From NCBI RefSeq assembly GCF_900128945.1, contig NZ_FQUD01000001.1, positions 1 to 64,000 on the forward strand: DNA of 64,000 bases. Direction: 5' to 3'. The notes under the pieces are model-generated. The model worked only from the letters and a program-made list of their open reading frames with translations, did no database searches and was not told the DNA's origin. Source of the stretch: Chryseobacterium sp. OV279 (GTDB lineage: Bacteria > Bacteroidota > Bacteroidia > Flavobacteriales > Weeksellaceae). Shown one piece after another: positions 34,071 through 43,097 of the stretch; the stretch's first letter is position 1; every line of letters starts with the position of its first letter. The position numbers and the translations under genes are program-made.

Positions 34071-35531
34071 ATGTCTATTCATAACAAAATTGTAGAGACA
34101 GCCATCACTTTCGATGACGTTCTTCTAGTCCCTTCTTATTCAGAAGTTTTACCTAACCAGGTATCCTTAAAATCAAGACTTACCGACAAAATCACGCTGA
34201 ATGTTCCGATAGTTTCTGCTGCGATGGACACAGTTACTGAAGGAGATCTGGCCATTGCTCTGGCAAGAGTGGGAGGCTTAGGTTTTATTCACAAAAACAT
34301 GACGATCGCTGAGCAGGCTGCACAGGTAAACCGTGTAAAGCGTTCAGAAAACGGAATGATCTCTGATCCTGTTACCCTTTCAAAAGATCATACTTTGGCT
34401 CAGGCTAAAGAAACAATGGCTAAGTATAAAATCTCAGGTCTTCCAGTAGTAGATTCAGATAATGTGCTGATCGGGATTATTACCAACAGAGATGTAAAAT
34501 ATCAGGAAAATCTTGATATGAAGGTAGAAGAGATCATGACCAAAGAAAATCTGATCACTTCTGATAAAAATACCAACCTTGAAAAAGCAAAAGAAATTCT
34601 TTTGAAAAGCAGAGTTGAAAAGCTTCCGATCGTAGATAAAGACAATAAACTTGTAGGATTAATTACCATCAAGGATATCGACAATCAGTTGGAATACCCG
34701 AATTCGAATAAAGATCACAAAGGTCGTCTTATCGTAGGTGCAGGTGTTGGAGTTGGAGAAGATACGATGGACAGAATTGCAGCATTGGTGAACGCCGGTG
34801 TCGATATTGTGGCTATTGATTCAGCTCACGGACATTCTAAAGGAGTTTTAGATAAAATCTCCGAAATCAGAAGAACGTACCCGGATTTAGATATCGTAGG
34901 AGGAAATATTGTAACGGCTGAAGCAGCGAAAGACCTTATTGAAGCTGGTGCCAACGTTCTTAAAGTAGGGGTGGGACCTGGTTCTATCTGTACAACAAGA
35001 GTAGTGGCAGGAGTTGGGGTTCCTCAGTTATCCGCTATTTATAATGTATACGAATACGCTGCATCTAAAAACGTAGCAGTAATTGCTGACGGAGGAATCA
35101 AACTTTCAGGAGATATCGTAAAAGCGATTGCGAGTGGAGCAGGAGCAGTAATGCTGGGTTCACTATTAGCAGGAACAGATGAGGCTCCGGGAGAAGAAAT
35201 TATCTTCCAGGGAAGAAAATTCAAATCTTATCAGGGAATGGGAAGTCTTTCCGCCATGAAGAGAGGAGGAAAAGAAAGATATTTCCAGAGTGAGGCTAAA
35301 AAATTCGTTCCGGAAGGAATTGAAGGAAGAGTACCACATAAAGGGAAGTTAGAAGATGTGATCTTCCAGCTTACCGGAGGTCTAAGAGCCGGTATGGGAT
35401 ACTGTGGAGCTAAAGATATTGAAGCTTTACAGAAAGACACCAAAATGGTTATGATCACAGGAAGCGGATTGAAAGAATCTCACCCACATGATGTGATCAT
35501 CACTCAGGAAGCTCCGAATTATTCTTTTTAG
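34071..35531 (+). CDS. guaB: Inosine-5'-monophosphate dehydrogenase
   Basis: A 486-residue cytoplasmic enzyme that oxidises IMP to XMP with NAD, the rate-limiting step of GTP synthesis. The barrel begins [18 protein letters not shown]; two CBS domains occupy ~95-210 ([17 protein letters not shown] and [14 protein letters not shown]); the catalytic loop is [15 protein letters not shown] with the nucleophilic Cys near residue 305; the flap has [17 protein letters not shown]. The length is typical. Single-gene unit with promoter and terminator. Confidence 0.97.
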   Translation: MSIHNKIVETAITFDDVLLVPSYSEVLPNQVSLKSRLTDKITLNVPIVSAAMDTVTEGDLAIALARVGGLGFIHKNMTIAEQAAQVNRVKRSENGMISDPVTLSKDHTLAQAKETMAKYKISGLPVVDSDNVLIGIITNRDVKYQENLDMKVEEIMTKENLITSDKNTNLEKAKEILLKSRVEKLPIVDKDNKLVGLITIKDIDNQLEYPNSNKDHKGRLIVGAGVGVGEDTMDRIAALVNAGVDIVAIDSAHGHSKGVLDKISEIRRTYPDLDIVGGNIVTAEAAKDLIEAGANVLKVGVGPGSICTTRVVAGVGVPQLSAIYNVYEYAASKNVAVIADGGIKLSGDIVKAIASGAGAVMLGSLLAGTDEAPGEEIIFQGRKFKSYQGMGSLSAMKRGGKERYFQSEAKKFVPEGIEGRVPHKGKLEDVIFQLTGGLRAGMGYCGAKDIEALQKDTKMVMITGSGLKESHPHDVIITQEAPNYSF

Positions 35532-35550
35532 AATATATGGAAACAATATA

Positions 35551-35583
35551 AAAAATGCCGCACAGATCTGTGTGGCATTTTTT
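35551..35583 (+). terminator. Terminator of guaB
   Basis: AAAAATGCCGCACAGA pairs with TCTGTGTGGCATTTTT, a near-perfect stem with a T-run. Confidence 0.9.
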
Positions 35584-35593
35584 ATTAGATGAA

Positions 35594-35791
35594 TCAGCTG
35601 ACTTTGATATACTTAAATTTCCGCTTAATCACGGCGTTTAAAAAACGTCCTTTTGATCTGGCTTCCCTGAACTTTTCAGAAATGGACAGAGGTACTTTCA
35701 GATAGTCATACACAGCACCGGACTGATAGATAATTCTCAACACTTCAGTCTCCGGGAAATAGATATAGGAGTTGACAACACTTGATGGCAT
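35594..35791 (-). CDS. KTSC-domain protein
   Basis: A 65-residue protein starting MPSSVVNSYIYFPETEVLRI. The KTSC domain is complete: IIYQSGAVYDYLKVPLSISEKF, then KGRFLNAVIKRKFKYIKV. This small domain is named for the Lys-Thr-Ser-Cys C-terminal motif of some members and occurs with lysyl-tRNA synthetases and alone; its role is unclear. I start at the ATG at 35791; a longer frame reaching 35866 would run through a terminator hairpin of the neighbouring operon and is unlikely. Convergent with guaB. Confidence 0.82.
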   Translation of the reverse strand: MPSSVVNSYIYFPETEVLRIIYQSGAVYDYLKVPLSISEKFREARSKGRFLNAVIKRKFKYIKVS

Positions 35792-35821
35792 AGTATGCAG
35801 GCAGCAAAAATTATTCCTCAC

Positions 35822-35853
35822 AAAAAATAGCCTCCGGAAAACTCCAAAGGCTA
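35822..35853 (-). terminator. Terminator after the T9SS protein gene
   Basis: On the minus strand TAGCCTTTGGA pairs with TCCGGAGGCTA (two G-U pairs) around GTTT, followed by TTTTTT. It is ~40 bases past the stop of the gene at 35892. Confidence 0.88.
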
Positions 35854-35891
35854 TATCAATAATCAATTAATGCTATAAAAACATTATATCT

Positions 35892-36581
35892 CTATTTCTT
35901 CACGAATTTAAATTCATGAGATTCGAAATTTTTAGTAGTAATTCTTAAAACATAAACTCCCGCGGAAAGTGAAGAAACATCAATCTTCTGATCAAATGCA
36001 TCAGTTCTTACCAACCTTCCGTCTACGTTATAAATCTGGATCGTCTGTCCGTTATCAATTCCTGAGATACGGATCACATCAGATACTGGATTCGGGAAGA
36101 TCTGAATCTTGGTTTTTGTCACATCCGTTGTTGCCAGTGAGGTGCTGTGTACATCGCCTGTCAGAGTAGAATTAACTCCCGTAAGATTTCCTCCGCACTG
36201 TCCGGCCGTACCGGTTGGTACTGCGTTTTCTATCCATGTTCCAAAGGTATTACTCGGAGGTCTTGGACTGGCATTGTTTCCGGTTGAATTGTAATAGATC
36301 AGCGTAGGAGTGGTAAATGTTCCATTTCCTTCATCTGCAAGGAATTCCCATCTTGTAAGAGCGTTATTCCACTTGATTTTAAACTCACACGTTCCTAGTC
36401 CGCCGCAAGGTTGTCCATCCACCGGTGTCGTGATGTAAATATTTTTGTTATTGGCATCAACTCCGGTTTTCGTGAAAATAAAATTCTGGTTGTCAAACAG
36501 ATTATGACATCCATTGAAAGTGATGGTCTGTGCGGCCATCGAACTTCCAAGAACTATAGCTAATAAGTATAGAGTTTTCAT
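35892..36581 (-). CDS. T9SS-exported protein with type A sorting domain
   Basis: A 229-residue protein. The signal peptide ends near SMAAQ (~17). The mature part is short and beta-rich, with paired cysteines (NGCHNLF, GQPCGGLGTCEFKIKW, AGQCGGN). The last ~75 residues are a T9SS type A C-terminal domain: KIQIFPNPVSDVIRISG, IQIYNVDGRLV and SSLSAGVYVLRI. Such domains send proteins through the type IX system to the surface. It lies 6 bases after the secreted tail-collar protein gene and is surely co-transcribed. The function of the ~130-residue passenger is unknown. Confidence 0.88.
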   Translation of the reverse strand: MKTLYLLAIVLGSSMAAQTITFNGCHNLFDNQNFIFTKTGVDANNKNIYITTPVDGQPCGGLGTCEFKIKWNNALTRWEFLADEGNGTFTTPTLIYYNSTGNNASPRPPSNTFGTWIENAVPTGTAGQCGGNLTGVNSTLTGDVHSTSLATTDVTKTKIQIFPNPVSDVIRISGIDNGQTIQIYNVDGRLVRTDAFDQKIDVSSLSAGVYVLRITTKNFESHEFKFVKK

Positions 36582-36587
36582 AACTTA

Positions 36588-37178
36588 TTAATTAAAAGAT
36601 GGATAAACACCCTGTGTTGCAATGATACATCTCAGCGTTACATAAGGCTGTCTGTTTTCATGAGCCTGGTTGCCTCCCGTAGGATTTACCATAGTGGCCT
36701 TCATGGTGGTATTGGCAGTGGCGTCAGAATATTCTTTGTCTAAAAGCTTAGTGTCTGCAGGAAGATTTCCTGTAGGGGTATTCTGGTTTCCTTCTGCAGT
36801 TACTGCATTTATCGTATGGCTGTGAGCAGGAATTTGCTGTTGGGTCAAAGTAACACTTTCACTTCCTCCCATTTCTCCGATCAGATAGTTCTGACTAATA
36901 CCAGGTCCTTGCCCCTGAGAAAGAGGTATTCTTCCTCTCATGTCCGGTAAAGCGAAATTTGTGGTTCCGTTTCCACCATAGGTAGTTCCTAACAGGGAAA
37001 AAAGAGCTGTGTTTTGTGCAATCGATAAAAGCTGTCCGTTACAGTCTGCCCATCCTACAGGTGTTCTGTTGTAAGGGACGAAAATAATTTGCCCAAGATA
37101 AGGGTCCATTTGTGCTTTTAAAGCGGACGAAAATGCGCTGCTTACAAGCAGTATGCATAATAGGATAAAGTTTTTCAT
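36588..37178 (-). CDS. Secreted phage tail collar (microcystin-dependent-type) protein
   Basis: A 196-residue protein with a signal peptide (~1-22, SALKAQ) followed by a phage tail collar domain: YLGQIIFVPYNRTPVGWADCNGQLL, TTYGGNGTTNFALPDMRGRIP and then QIPAHSHT. Proteins of this sort (MdpB-like) occur widely in bacteria without any phage and their role is poorly known. The start is the ATG at 37178; an upstream TTG would place 14 polar residues before the signal peptide. It is first in a two-gene operon with a T9SS protein. No other phage genes are near, so this is not a prophage remnant. Confidence 0.9.
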   Translation of the reverse strand: MKNFILLCILLVSSAFSSALKAQMDPYLGQIIFVPYNRTPVGWADCNGQLLSIAQNTALFSLLGTTYGGNGTTNFALPDMRGRIPLSQGQGPGISQNYLIGEMGGSESVTLTQQQIPAHSHTINAVTAEGNQNTPTGNLPADTKLLDKEYSDATANTTMKATMVNPTGGNQAHENRQPYVTLRCIIATQGVYPSFN

Positions 37179-37238
37179 GATGATTAGTTTTGTTGATGTA
37201 AAATTATAAAATATTTCCAATAAAATAATTATGAAAAG

Positions 37239-37267
37239 AAAAAACCTTTCAGAATTAACTGAAAGGT
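37239..37267 (-). terminator. Terminator after the AAA+/M41 gene
   Basis: On the minus strand ACCTTTCAG and CTGAAAGGT form a perfect 9-bp stem with a 6-base loop, followed by TTTTT. It lies 44 bases beyond the stop codon at 37311. Confidence 0.85.
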
Positions 37268-37310
37268 AAGATTATATTAATGTAAACTTATGGTATGTTA
37301 GATTTTTCCT

Positions 37311-39173
37311 CTATTGGCCCAGCATTTTATGATAATCGGCAATATGAAGGTAGCCTTCTTCCTTTATGCTTACATCAAGGTGATGCTTTCTGGCTGTCTC
37401 ATGGATTTCCTTAGGCAGCATACTTCCTTTTTTGCTGAGCTCAATACTCATATCTTTAAGAAGATCCAAATGAAGAATAAGGTCTTCTCTTGTCTTTTTT
37501 GCCAGGTCCTGCATCAGTTTTTCTATTTTTTTATCCGTTATATTCTGCTGCATACGGTGAGGATATTCTTCAAAGCTGTACACAGCCTGAAACTCTTCGT
37601 CAAATCCATATTTTCTGATGTAATCGGAAGCAAGAATGGTTGCCTGTTCCCTGTCGTGGCTTCTTCCTATGCTTGCATTGTTTTCGCCAAATATAATTTC
37701 TTCGGCAATTCCTCCAGCAAGATAAATTTTGACTCTGTCCAGAAGACTTTCCTTGGTATCATGAATCTGGTGAGGGAAAGTAAATCCTGCGGCATAACTG
37801 CTGGCCACTTTGCTCTTCAGCTGCAATGGGGCAAAACCGGTATACAGCATATAACAGACAGCGTGTCCGCATTCGTGAACACTGATATTGGCAACGGCAT
37901 CCTGCTGATTGGACTGTCGGATACTGTCGATTCTTCCGGTATAAGGGATATCGATGATACGTCCACCTACTTTTCCGGAGATCTTTTTTTCTTTGACATG
38001 ATAATCAATTTCGATGCTTTTATCGTCATGAGTGATCGCTTCAAAAAGAAATTTGCTGAGGTTCGTATCCAGAATGTCCACTACGCTGCTGAATACAGGA
38101 CGTACACCCTGAACAGGAAATACACCGTTTCTGTAGATCAGGTCATTGACGTTTTTAGTGATTTTTAAACTGATCCCGAACTTTGATTTTGTCTTTGTCT
38201 TAAGATTATTGATTTCCCTTTGAACCAAATGTTCAAAGTCTTCCGTCTTCAATGAAAAATAAATCAGATGAATGTTTCCGAATCTGGCTACCTGCTCAGG
38301 ACGGAATTTCCTGGAAAGTGCATTTTTTATATCAACAACGGTGATTTTCTTTGTAAAGGCGTGATAGATATTGGCATCAATGTCTGCTTCGCTGGTCTCG
38401 CGGGACATCTGAAAAGCTTCATCCAGGTTTCCGCTGATGATGATCAGCATTTTGCTGTAATCTACCGGTTCATAGATCTTTTTCTCTTTCTGCTTTTTGA
38501 GGATCAGCTTGATCATATCTTCCTCCTTCATATCAATGATGCTCATGACATCATCTTCCATGCTGAGGTATTTCTTCAGTTCTTTGGCGTCCCAGAGATT
38601 CAGATATGGATTTTCATCCATTTCCGTTTCGCCGTTCTTTTTGCGTCTGTCATTTTCTTTTTTACGCAGAAGATAAGAGAATAGATAATGCTCAAGATCA
38701 TCGCGTTCCTTTTTACTTAGTTTGCCATCACTCAGAAGTTCCCAGAAATCAGTGAACTTAGTTTGCGGTACCGGAGTGCCGTCAGGATCTATAGTATTAA
38801 AGCGCTGGATCTCGTCAAAGAGAACAATGCTCGGTTTTTCGTCATTGAGGCGGTTGCTCTGCAAAATATCTGAAACACTTTTGCTCCAGGTCGTTTCATC
38901 ACTGTTGCTCAGTTCTATCTCTGCAAAACGGTTCTGAAATTCCAGAAACCGAACGGTCTTTCGCACCAGATCCGTCTTTCCTACGCCTGTCATTCCCCAT
39001 AGATTGATCACCACAGGGCGTGTCAGGATTTCCGGCATCAGGTACCAGATCTGAATGTATTCCATTAAATCATCAATAATTTTATCAATTCCGATGAATT
39101 CTTTTTTCAGAAATGCTTTGCAGTCGTCCAGCTTCTTCTTTTTCTTCTGGATCTCTTCTTTATCAATAATCAT
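37311..39173 (-). CDS. Soluble AAA+ ATPase fused to an M41 (FtsH-type) metalloprotease domain
   Basis: A 620-residue protein with no signal peptide or membrane segment. Residues ~20-370 form an AAA+ module of Clp/HSP100 type: Walker A GMTGVGKT (60-67), Walker B SIVLFDE (115-121), sensor 1 LIIISGN (243-249), Arg finger region SRKFRPEQVARFG (287-299) and a sensor-2-like QGVRPV (355-360). A charged ~70-residue insertion follows Walker B. Residues ~425-600 are an M41 peptidase: zinc site HECGH (433-437), LAGGIAEEIIFG (485-496) and the third-ligand region SHDREQAT (Asp507), as in FtsH. FtsH proper has N-terminal membrane helices and a different AAA module, so the ATPase appears to have been swapped. 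The preceding gene, 14 bases upstream, encodes a DUF4407 membrane protein that may serve as the anchor. Confidence 0.88.
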   Translation of the reverse strand: MIIDKEEIQKKKKKLDDCKAFLKKEFIGIDKIIDDLMEYIQIWYLMPEILTRPVVINLWGMTGVGKTDLVRKTVRFLEFQNRFAEIELSNSDETTWSKSVSDILQSNRLNDEKPSIVLFDEIQRFNTIDPDGTPVPQTKFTDFWELLSDGKLSKKERDDLEHYLFSYLLRKKENDRRKKNGETEMDENPYLNLWDAKELKKYLSMEDDVMSIIDMKEEDMIKLILKKQKEKKIYEPVDYSKMLIIISGNLDEAFQMSRETSEADIDANIYHAFTKKITVVDIKNALSRKFRPEQVARFGNIHLIYFSLKTEDFEHLVQREINNLKTKTKSKFGISLKITKNVNDLIYRNGVFPVQGVRPVFSSVVDILDTNLSKFLFEAITHDDKSIEIDYHVKEKKISGKVGGRIIDIPYTGRIDSIRQSNQQDAVANISVHECGHAVCYMLYTGFAPLQLKSKVASSYAAGFTFPHQIHDTKESLLDRVKIYLAGGIAEEIIFGENNASIGRSHDREQATILASDYIRKYGFDEEFQAVYSFEEYPHRMQQNITDKKIEKLMQDLAKKTREDLILHLDLLKDMSIELSKKGSMLPKEIHETARKHHLDVSIKEEGYLHIADYHKMLGQ

Positions 39174-39187
39174 GCGTGAAAAATACG

Positions 39188-40258
39188 CTATTTTTTTAAA
39201 TTATCCTTAAAATCGTCAATTCTGTAATCAGTCAGGGCATTTCCCTTTTCTATTTTTTCCTTGGAGTAAAGCCTGAAATCGTTTTCCGTCTTTTCTAAAA
39301 GGTGATCATAAGGCCCTACATGTGAAATCAATTTAACCAAAACCGGAGAAATTTCAAGACAGATAAAAAGTCCCATAATAAAGGCTGCTGCCAGACCTAT
39401 GATCGCAGAATTCTTCCCAAGTTCATCCAATGCCTGCAATCTCGCTGCAAAACCGTTGAATTTATCTTCAAAGGTTTCCGAAGATTTTCTTTCCGTTTCC
39501 AGATTCGTATAGACTTTGGAAATTTCTTTATCCAGATATTCCACTCTCGGGGCATTTTGTTTCTGAAAATTTTCCAGATCCAGACGGCGTTGTTCCTTCA
39601 GTTCCTGCTTACGTTTTGCATTAGGACCATAACCTTCCTTTCCACTGGTCAGGCCGGATTGTTTCCCAAGAATTTCTTTTTCAAGTTCTACCGCTGCCGA
39701 GTCATAAGCCTTCTGATACTGAATGGTTTTTTCAGCAATCTGATTTTTTTCTGTTTCAAACGGACCGCTCTGCTTTAGGATTCTACCGCTCATTTCGCCC
39801 TCAAGCTGTTTTTTGTTTCTCTGAATAATGGTATTCAGCTGTTTGTTCACCTCCTTTTCAAAAATTTTAAGTTCAAGAGGTTTGGAAATAATAATTCCCA
39901 GGAATGTAGCCAAAATCAGACGGGGAATCGCCATCAGAATCTGATTCCACCATGTTCCTGTTTTTTTGATAGAGGAAACAATATATCTGTCCAGATTAAA
40001 GATCATTAATCCCCACAGGATCCCGAATCCTATTGAAGTCCATACATTATCAAATACCGTATACATGGCATAACCTGCAGACAGGGTAGCAAATACTGCG
40101 GTGAACAATACAATCCCGCCGATTCCGGAAAATTTATTCCATTCACTGGGGGTCTTTCTTAAAATATGGATGTTTCCTCCGGAGCATACCATCAGAAACT
40201 TCTGGAACCAGTTTATTTTATGATTCGCTTGATTTATAGTTTGTTGGTTTGTTTTCAT
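39188..40258 (-). CDS. DUF4407 membrane protein
   Basis: A 356-residue inner-membrane protein. It begins FQKFLMVCSGGNIHILRK, the usual DUF4407 start. Membrane segments are at about 42-64 (GIVLFTAVFATLSAGYAMYT), 70-88, 105-125 (RLILATFLGIIISKPL) and 285-308 (IIGLAAAFIMGLFICLEISP). Between the third and fourth lies a ~150-residue charged coiled coil (Lys/Glu/Gln-rich), which would be outside the membrane. The start is the ATG at 40258; an in-frame TTG six codons upstream is less likely. It is co-transcribed with the AAA+/M41 gene. The function of DUF4407 is unknown. Confidence 0.9.
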   Translation of the reverse strand: MKTNQQTINQANHKINWFQKFLMVCSGGNIHILRKTPSEWNKFSGIGGIVLFTAVFATLSAGYAMYTVFDNVWTSIGFGILWGLMIFNLDRYIVSSIKKTGTWWNQILMAIPRLILATFLGIIISKPLELKIFEKEVNKQLNTIIQRNKKQLEGEMSGRILKQSGPFETEKNQIAEKTIQYQKAYDSAAVELEKEILGKQSGLTSGKEGYGPNAKRKQELKEQRRLDLENFQKQNAPRVEYLDKEISKVYTNLETERKSSETFEDKFNGFAARLQALDELGKNSAIIGLAAAFIMGLFICLEISPVLVKLISHVGPYDHLLEKTENDFRLYSKEKIEKGNALTDYRIDDFKDNLKK

Positions 40259-40445
40259 TAGTGAAAATTTATACAAATGTAATACTAAAAATCATACCAA
40301 TGTAAAAGATAGTATTATGTTTTGCCAAGTAATTAAATGTTTTAATTTAATTAATTGGATATCAATTTTTTAGATTTTATTTAAAAAAAATGCATCAGAT
40401 TCAATAATTCATAGTGATGGATTTATTATTTTAATAATAAATATT

Positions 40446-40453
40446 TATATTTG
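40446..40453 (+). promoter_or_regulatory. -7 box of the M43 metallopeptidase gene
   Basis: TATATTTG fits TAnnTTTG, 29 bases before the ATG. No exact -33 TTG. Confidence 0.5.
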
Positions 40454-40482
40454 CGTCGAATTAATCAAAAAATTAGTGAAAA

Positions 40483-42378
40483 ATGAAGAAAATAAGTATT
40501 CTTTCGGTGCTTTTGTTGTTTTTTAATGCTTTTTCTCAAAATGTTGAACATTTTTGTGGTTTTGATGAAGAAATGAGAAAAATGGACATAAGATTTCCAG
40601 AATTAAAGAAAAATAGAGAAGAAGTGGAAGCCAGATTAAGTAAAATGGACAAGCATTCTTTTCTTAACAAAGTAGGCGGAACAACTTCTTGGAATGGTCT
40701 GTATACTGGACAAACCTTTGAAATCCCAATTGTAGTACACGTTATTGAATCAAGTGCATCAGCTAATTCAAATTTGGCTTTAACAGACCAAGATGTAATC
40801 AACTGGATTGACAGAGCCAATAAAATGTATGCCACTACTTACGGAAACGGTTTTTATGCAGAAGGAGCAGGGGCAGCAGGAGGAAATGTGATTCCTTTTA
40901 AACTTGTATTAGCTAAAAGATCACCAACCTGTGCACCCACCAACGGAATTGTAAGATATAACGGAAGTAACATTCCTTTATACGACACCAGAGGCGTAAA
41001 GTCTGCAGCTTCAGGTAACGGAGCCAGCGACAGTCAGATCAAAACACTGGCGCCACACTGGCCTGAAACCTCTTATTTCAATATTTATGTAGTGATAGGA
41101 TTTAACGGACAGCAGCAACAGTCCGGCGGATTAATGGGATATGCAAGATTTCCGGAATCTTATGACTATTTCTACGAAAGCTTTATGAAGGTGGCTACCC
41201 TTAAAAATCTGCACGATACTACGCTTACTCATGAACTGGGACATGCTTTCGGATTGTATCATACGTTCCAGGGGGTTGATTATACGGTTCAAAACGCATG
41301 CCCTGCCAACAATAACTGTGCAACGGACGGGGACAGAGTTTGTGATACGTCACCTTCAAGAAGTATGTACGGTGTAGCCGTTCCGAATAACACCACTATA
41401 GATCCGTGTACCAATCAAAATCATGACGGAACGCAGTATAATGTAATGAATTACACCAACTCTAACCGTAAATTTACGGAAGGGCAGAGAGACAGAGCGA
41501 TCATGCTGATGATGGAATACAGAAAAAACCTGATCACTTCAACAGCAGGGCAGGATCCGGCAGCGGTTATCCCATCTCCTGTAGCAGTCGTGGCAGCACA
41601 GTGTAATCCTTCAGGAATTGTAAATCCTGCGAATAATAACTTCGGAATCGGGGCTTCAAGAGTACAGTTCGGAACGATAAGCAGTACAACAAATGGATAT
41701 GATTCTGACGAGCCTGCTCCGAAGTATTATGAAGATTATTCTGCGGCAACCTGTATCAGACCAGCTTATTATACAGATATTCCTTCCAACGCAAGTACGG
41801 AACTGAAAGTGACTTATGATAATGGCTTTAGTCAGGCAGATAAGTTTAAAACTAAAGTGTGGATTGATTATAACAACAACGGAGTATTTGAAGAATCTGA
41901 GATAGTAGCCAATGATTTGTCTGCTTCTATGGCTTCGGGAGCAAGAAAAGTTGTTACCGTAAACGTTACGCCTCCTGCTACAGCTTTAACGAATACTTAT
42001 TTAAGAATGAGAGTTTCTGTAGACGCGGCTACCTTTAATGGAGCTGTACTTGCTGATGGCACTTCATGTTCACAGGTTCAGTATGGGCAGGTAGAAGATT
42101 ATGCAGTAAGAATAACCGGAGTTTTAGGAACTTCTGATGTGAAAAGCAATGCGGCAGAAGCAAAAATTGTTTATCTGAAATCTGAAAATAAACTGAAACT
42201 CTCGGGTAATGGAATTTTTGGAGATTATCAGATCTATGACCTAAGCGGTAAGCTTATCCAAAAAGGAAATACAAAGACCAACGAGATCCAGATCGAAAGA
42301 GCACTTCCAAAAGGAGCATTTATTATCAATTACTCCGATAAGAACAAAAACGGATCGAAGAAGTTTTTAAACAATTAA
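40483..42378 (+). CDS. Secreted zinc metallopeptidase (M43, pappalysin-like) with GEVED and T9SS sorting domains
   Basis: A 631-residue exported protease. Signal peptide ~1-18 (FNAFSQ). A propeptide-like part precedes IPIVVHVIES, the usual start of M43 catalytic domains. The extended zinc motif HELGHAFGLYH puts ligands at His250, His254 and His260 with catalytic Glu251; the Met-turn is in NVMNYTN. A cysteine-rich loop (CPANNNCATDGDRVCDT) is typical of M43B. Residues ~430-550 are a GEVED domain (KVWIDYNNNGVFEESEIV, GQVEDYAV). The final ~75 residues are a T9SS type A domain (YQIYDLSGKLIQKGNT, LPKGAFIINY). Secretion to the surface or medium is expected. Single gene; its natural substrates are probably proteins in the surroundings. 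Confidence 0.94.
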   Translation: MKKISILSVLLLFFNAFSQNVEHFCGFDEEMRKMDIRFPELKKNREEVEARLSKMDKHSFLNKVGGTTSWNGLYTGQTFEIPIVVHVIESSASANSNLALTDQDVINWIDRANKMYATTYGNGFYAEGAGAAGGNVIPFKLVLAKRSPTCAPTNGIVRYNGSNIPLYDTRGVKSAASGNGASDSQIKTLAPHWPETSYFNIYVVIGFNGQQQQSGGLMGYARFPESYDYFYESFMKVATLKNLHDTTLTHELGHAFGLYHTFQGVDYTVQNACPANNNCATDGDRVCDTSPSRSMYGVAVPNNTTIDPCTNQNHDGTQYNVMNYTNSNRKFTEGQRDRAIMLMMEYRKNLITSTAGQDPAAVIPSPVAVVAAQCNPSGIVNPANNNFGIGASRVQFGTISSTTNGYDSDEPAPKYYEDYSAATCIRPAYYTDIPSNASTELKVTYDNGFSQADKFKTKVWIDYNNNGVFEESEIVANDLSASMASGARKVVTVNVTPPATALTNTYLRMRVSVDAATFNGAVLADGTSCSQVQYGQVEDYAVRITGVLGTSDVKSNAAEAKIVYLKSENKLKLSGNGIFGDYQIYDLSGKLIQKGNTKTNEIQIERALPKGAFIINYSDKNKNGSKKFLNN

Positions 42379-42398
42379 TTCTGAATTATTCAAATACT

Positions 42399-42425
42399 AA
42401 AGCCCCTTAATTGGGGCTTTTTTTA
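42399..42425. terminator. Terminator between the M43 gene and ruvC
   Basis: AAGCCCC and GGGGCTT pair around TTAATT, followed by TTTTTT; it lies between convergent genes and acts mainly on the plus strand. Confidence 0.85.
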
Positions 42426-42430
42426 TATCA

Positions 42431-42985
42431 TTATTTCAACCTGTCCGGATTTTGTTTAAGGAAGCTTTCCCACCCGCTGAATGATTTGGTGTCCGCTATC
42501 GTCCCGGAATTGAAATGATGGCACACGGCAACCGCAAGACCATCCGAGGCATCCAGATATTTGGTAGGAAACTCTTTTAGATTTAAAAGATTCTGAAGCA
42601 TTCCCGCTACCTGTTCCTTGCTGGCGTTTCCGTTTCCGGTGATGGCCATTTTAATTTTTTTCGGAGAGTATTCCGTGATGGGAATATTTCTGTGAAGACT
42701 GGCTGCCATGGCAACTCCCTGAGCACGGCCCAGTTTAAGCATACTTTGCACATTTTTTCCAAAAAACGGAGCTTCCAGAGCTACTTCATCTGGATGATAT
42801 TCATCAATCAGAGCTAATGTTTTGTCGAAAATATACTTCAGCTTCGTTTCGTGATTCGGATATTTTTTCAGGATTAATTCGTGAATAGAAACCATCTCCA
42901 TTTTGCCTTTTTTTACGGAAATAATACCGAAACCCATAATGGCCGTTCCGGGATCAATGCCTAAAATTATCTTCTCTGAAATCAT
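42431..42985 (-). CDS. ruvC: Crossover junction endodeoxyribonuclease RuvC
   Basis: A 184-residue Holliday junction resolvase that cuts the junction loaded on RuvA by RuvB. The four catalytic acids are in place: Asp11 in GIDPGTAIMGFG, Glu71 in LEAPFFGKN, and Asp145 and Asp148 in DASDGLAVAVCHH. GRAQGV and YSPKKIK are also typical. The length is normal, with a short extra C-terminal tail. Single gene; ruvA and ruvB are not in the window. Confidence 0.96.
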   Translation of the reverse strand: MISEKIILGIDPGTAIMGFGIISVKKGKMEMVSIHELILKKYPNHETKLKYIFDKTLALIDEYHPDEVALEAPFFGKNVQSMLKLGRAQGVAMAASLHRNIPITEYSPKKIKMAITGNGNASKEQVAGMLQNLLNLKEFPTKYLDASDGLAVAVCHHFNSGTIADTKSFSGWESFLKQNPDRLK

Positions 42986-43097
42986 GGGTCAAAGATAGGA
43001 TATTCTAAACTTTTTTATCAGAGAAAAAGAGGATTTAAAATAACGGGTGTTTGGGTAGATAAAATTAACCTGTGTTCTGGACAAGACATTTATTTTT

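Noticed and set aside
36588..37178. Tail collar protein as sign of a prophage
   Set aside because: It has a signal peptide and a T9SS partner; no integrase, capsid, portal or terminase gene is in the window.
37311..39173. FtsH itself
   Set aside because: No N-terminal membrane helices, and the AAA+ module has Clp-like features with a large charged insertion; only the M41 domain is FtsH-like.
40330..40470. TTAA cluster upstream of the M43 gene as another Pho-like array
   Set aside because: The TTAA words are spaced 9, 5 and 4 bp, without an 11-bp period; they reflect AT-rich sequence.
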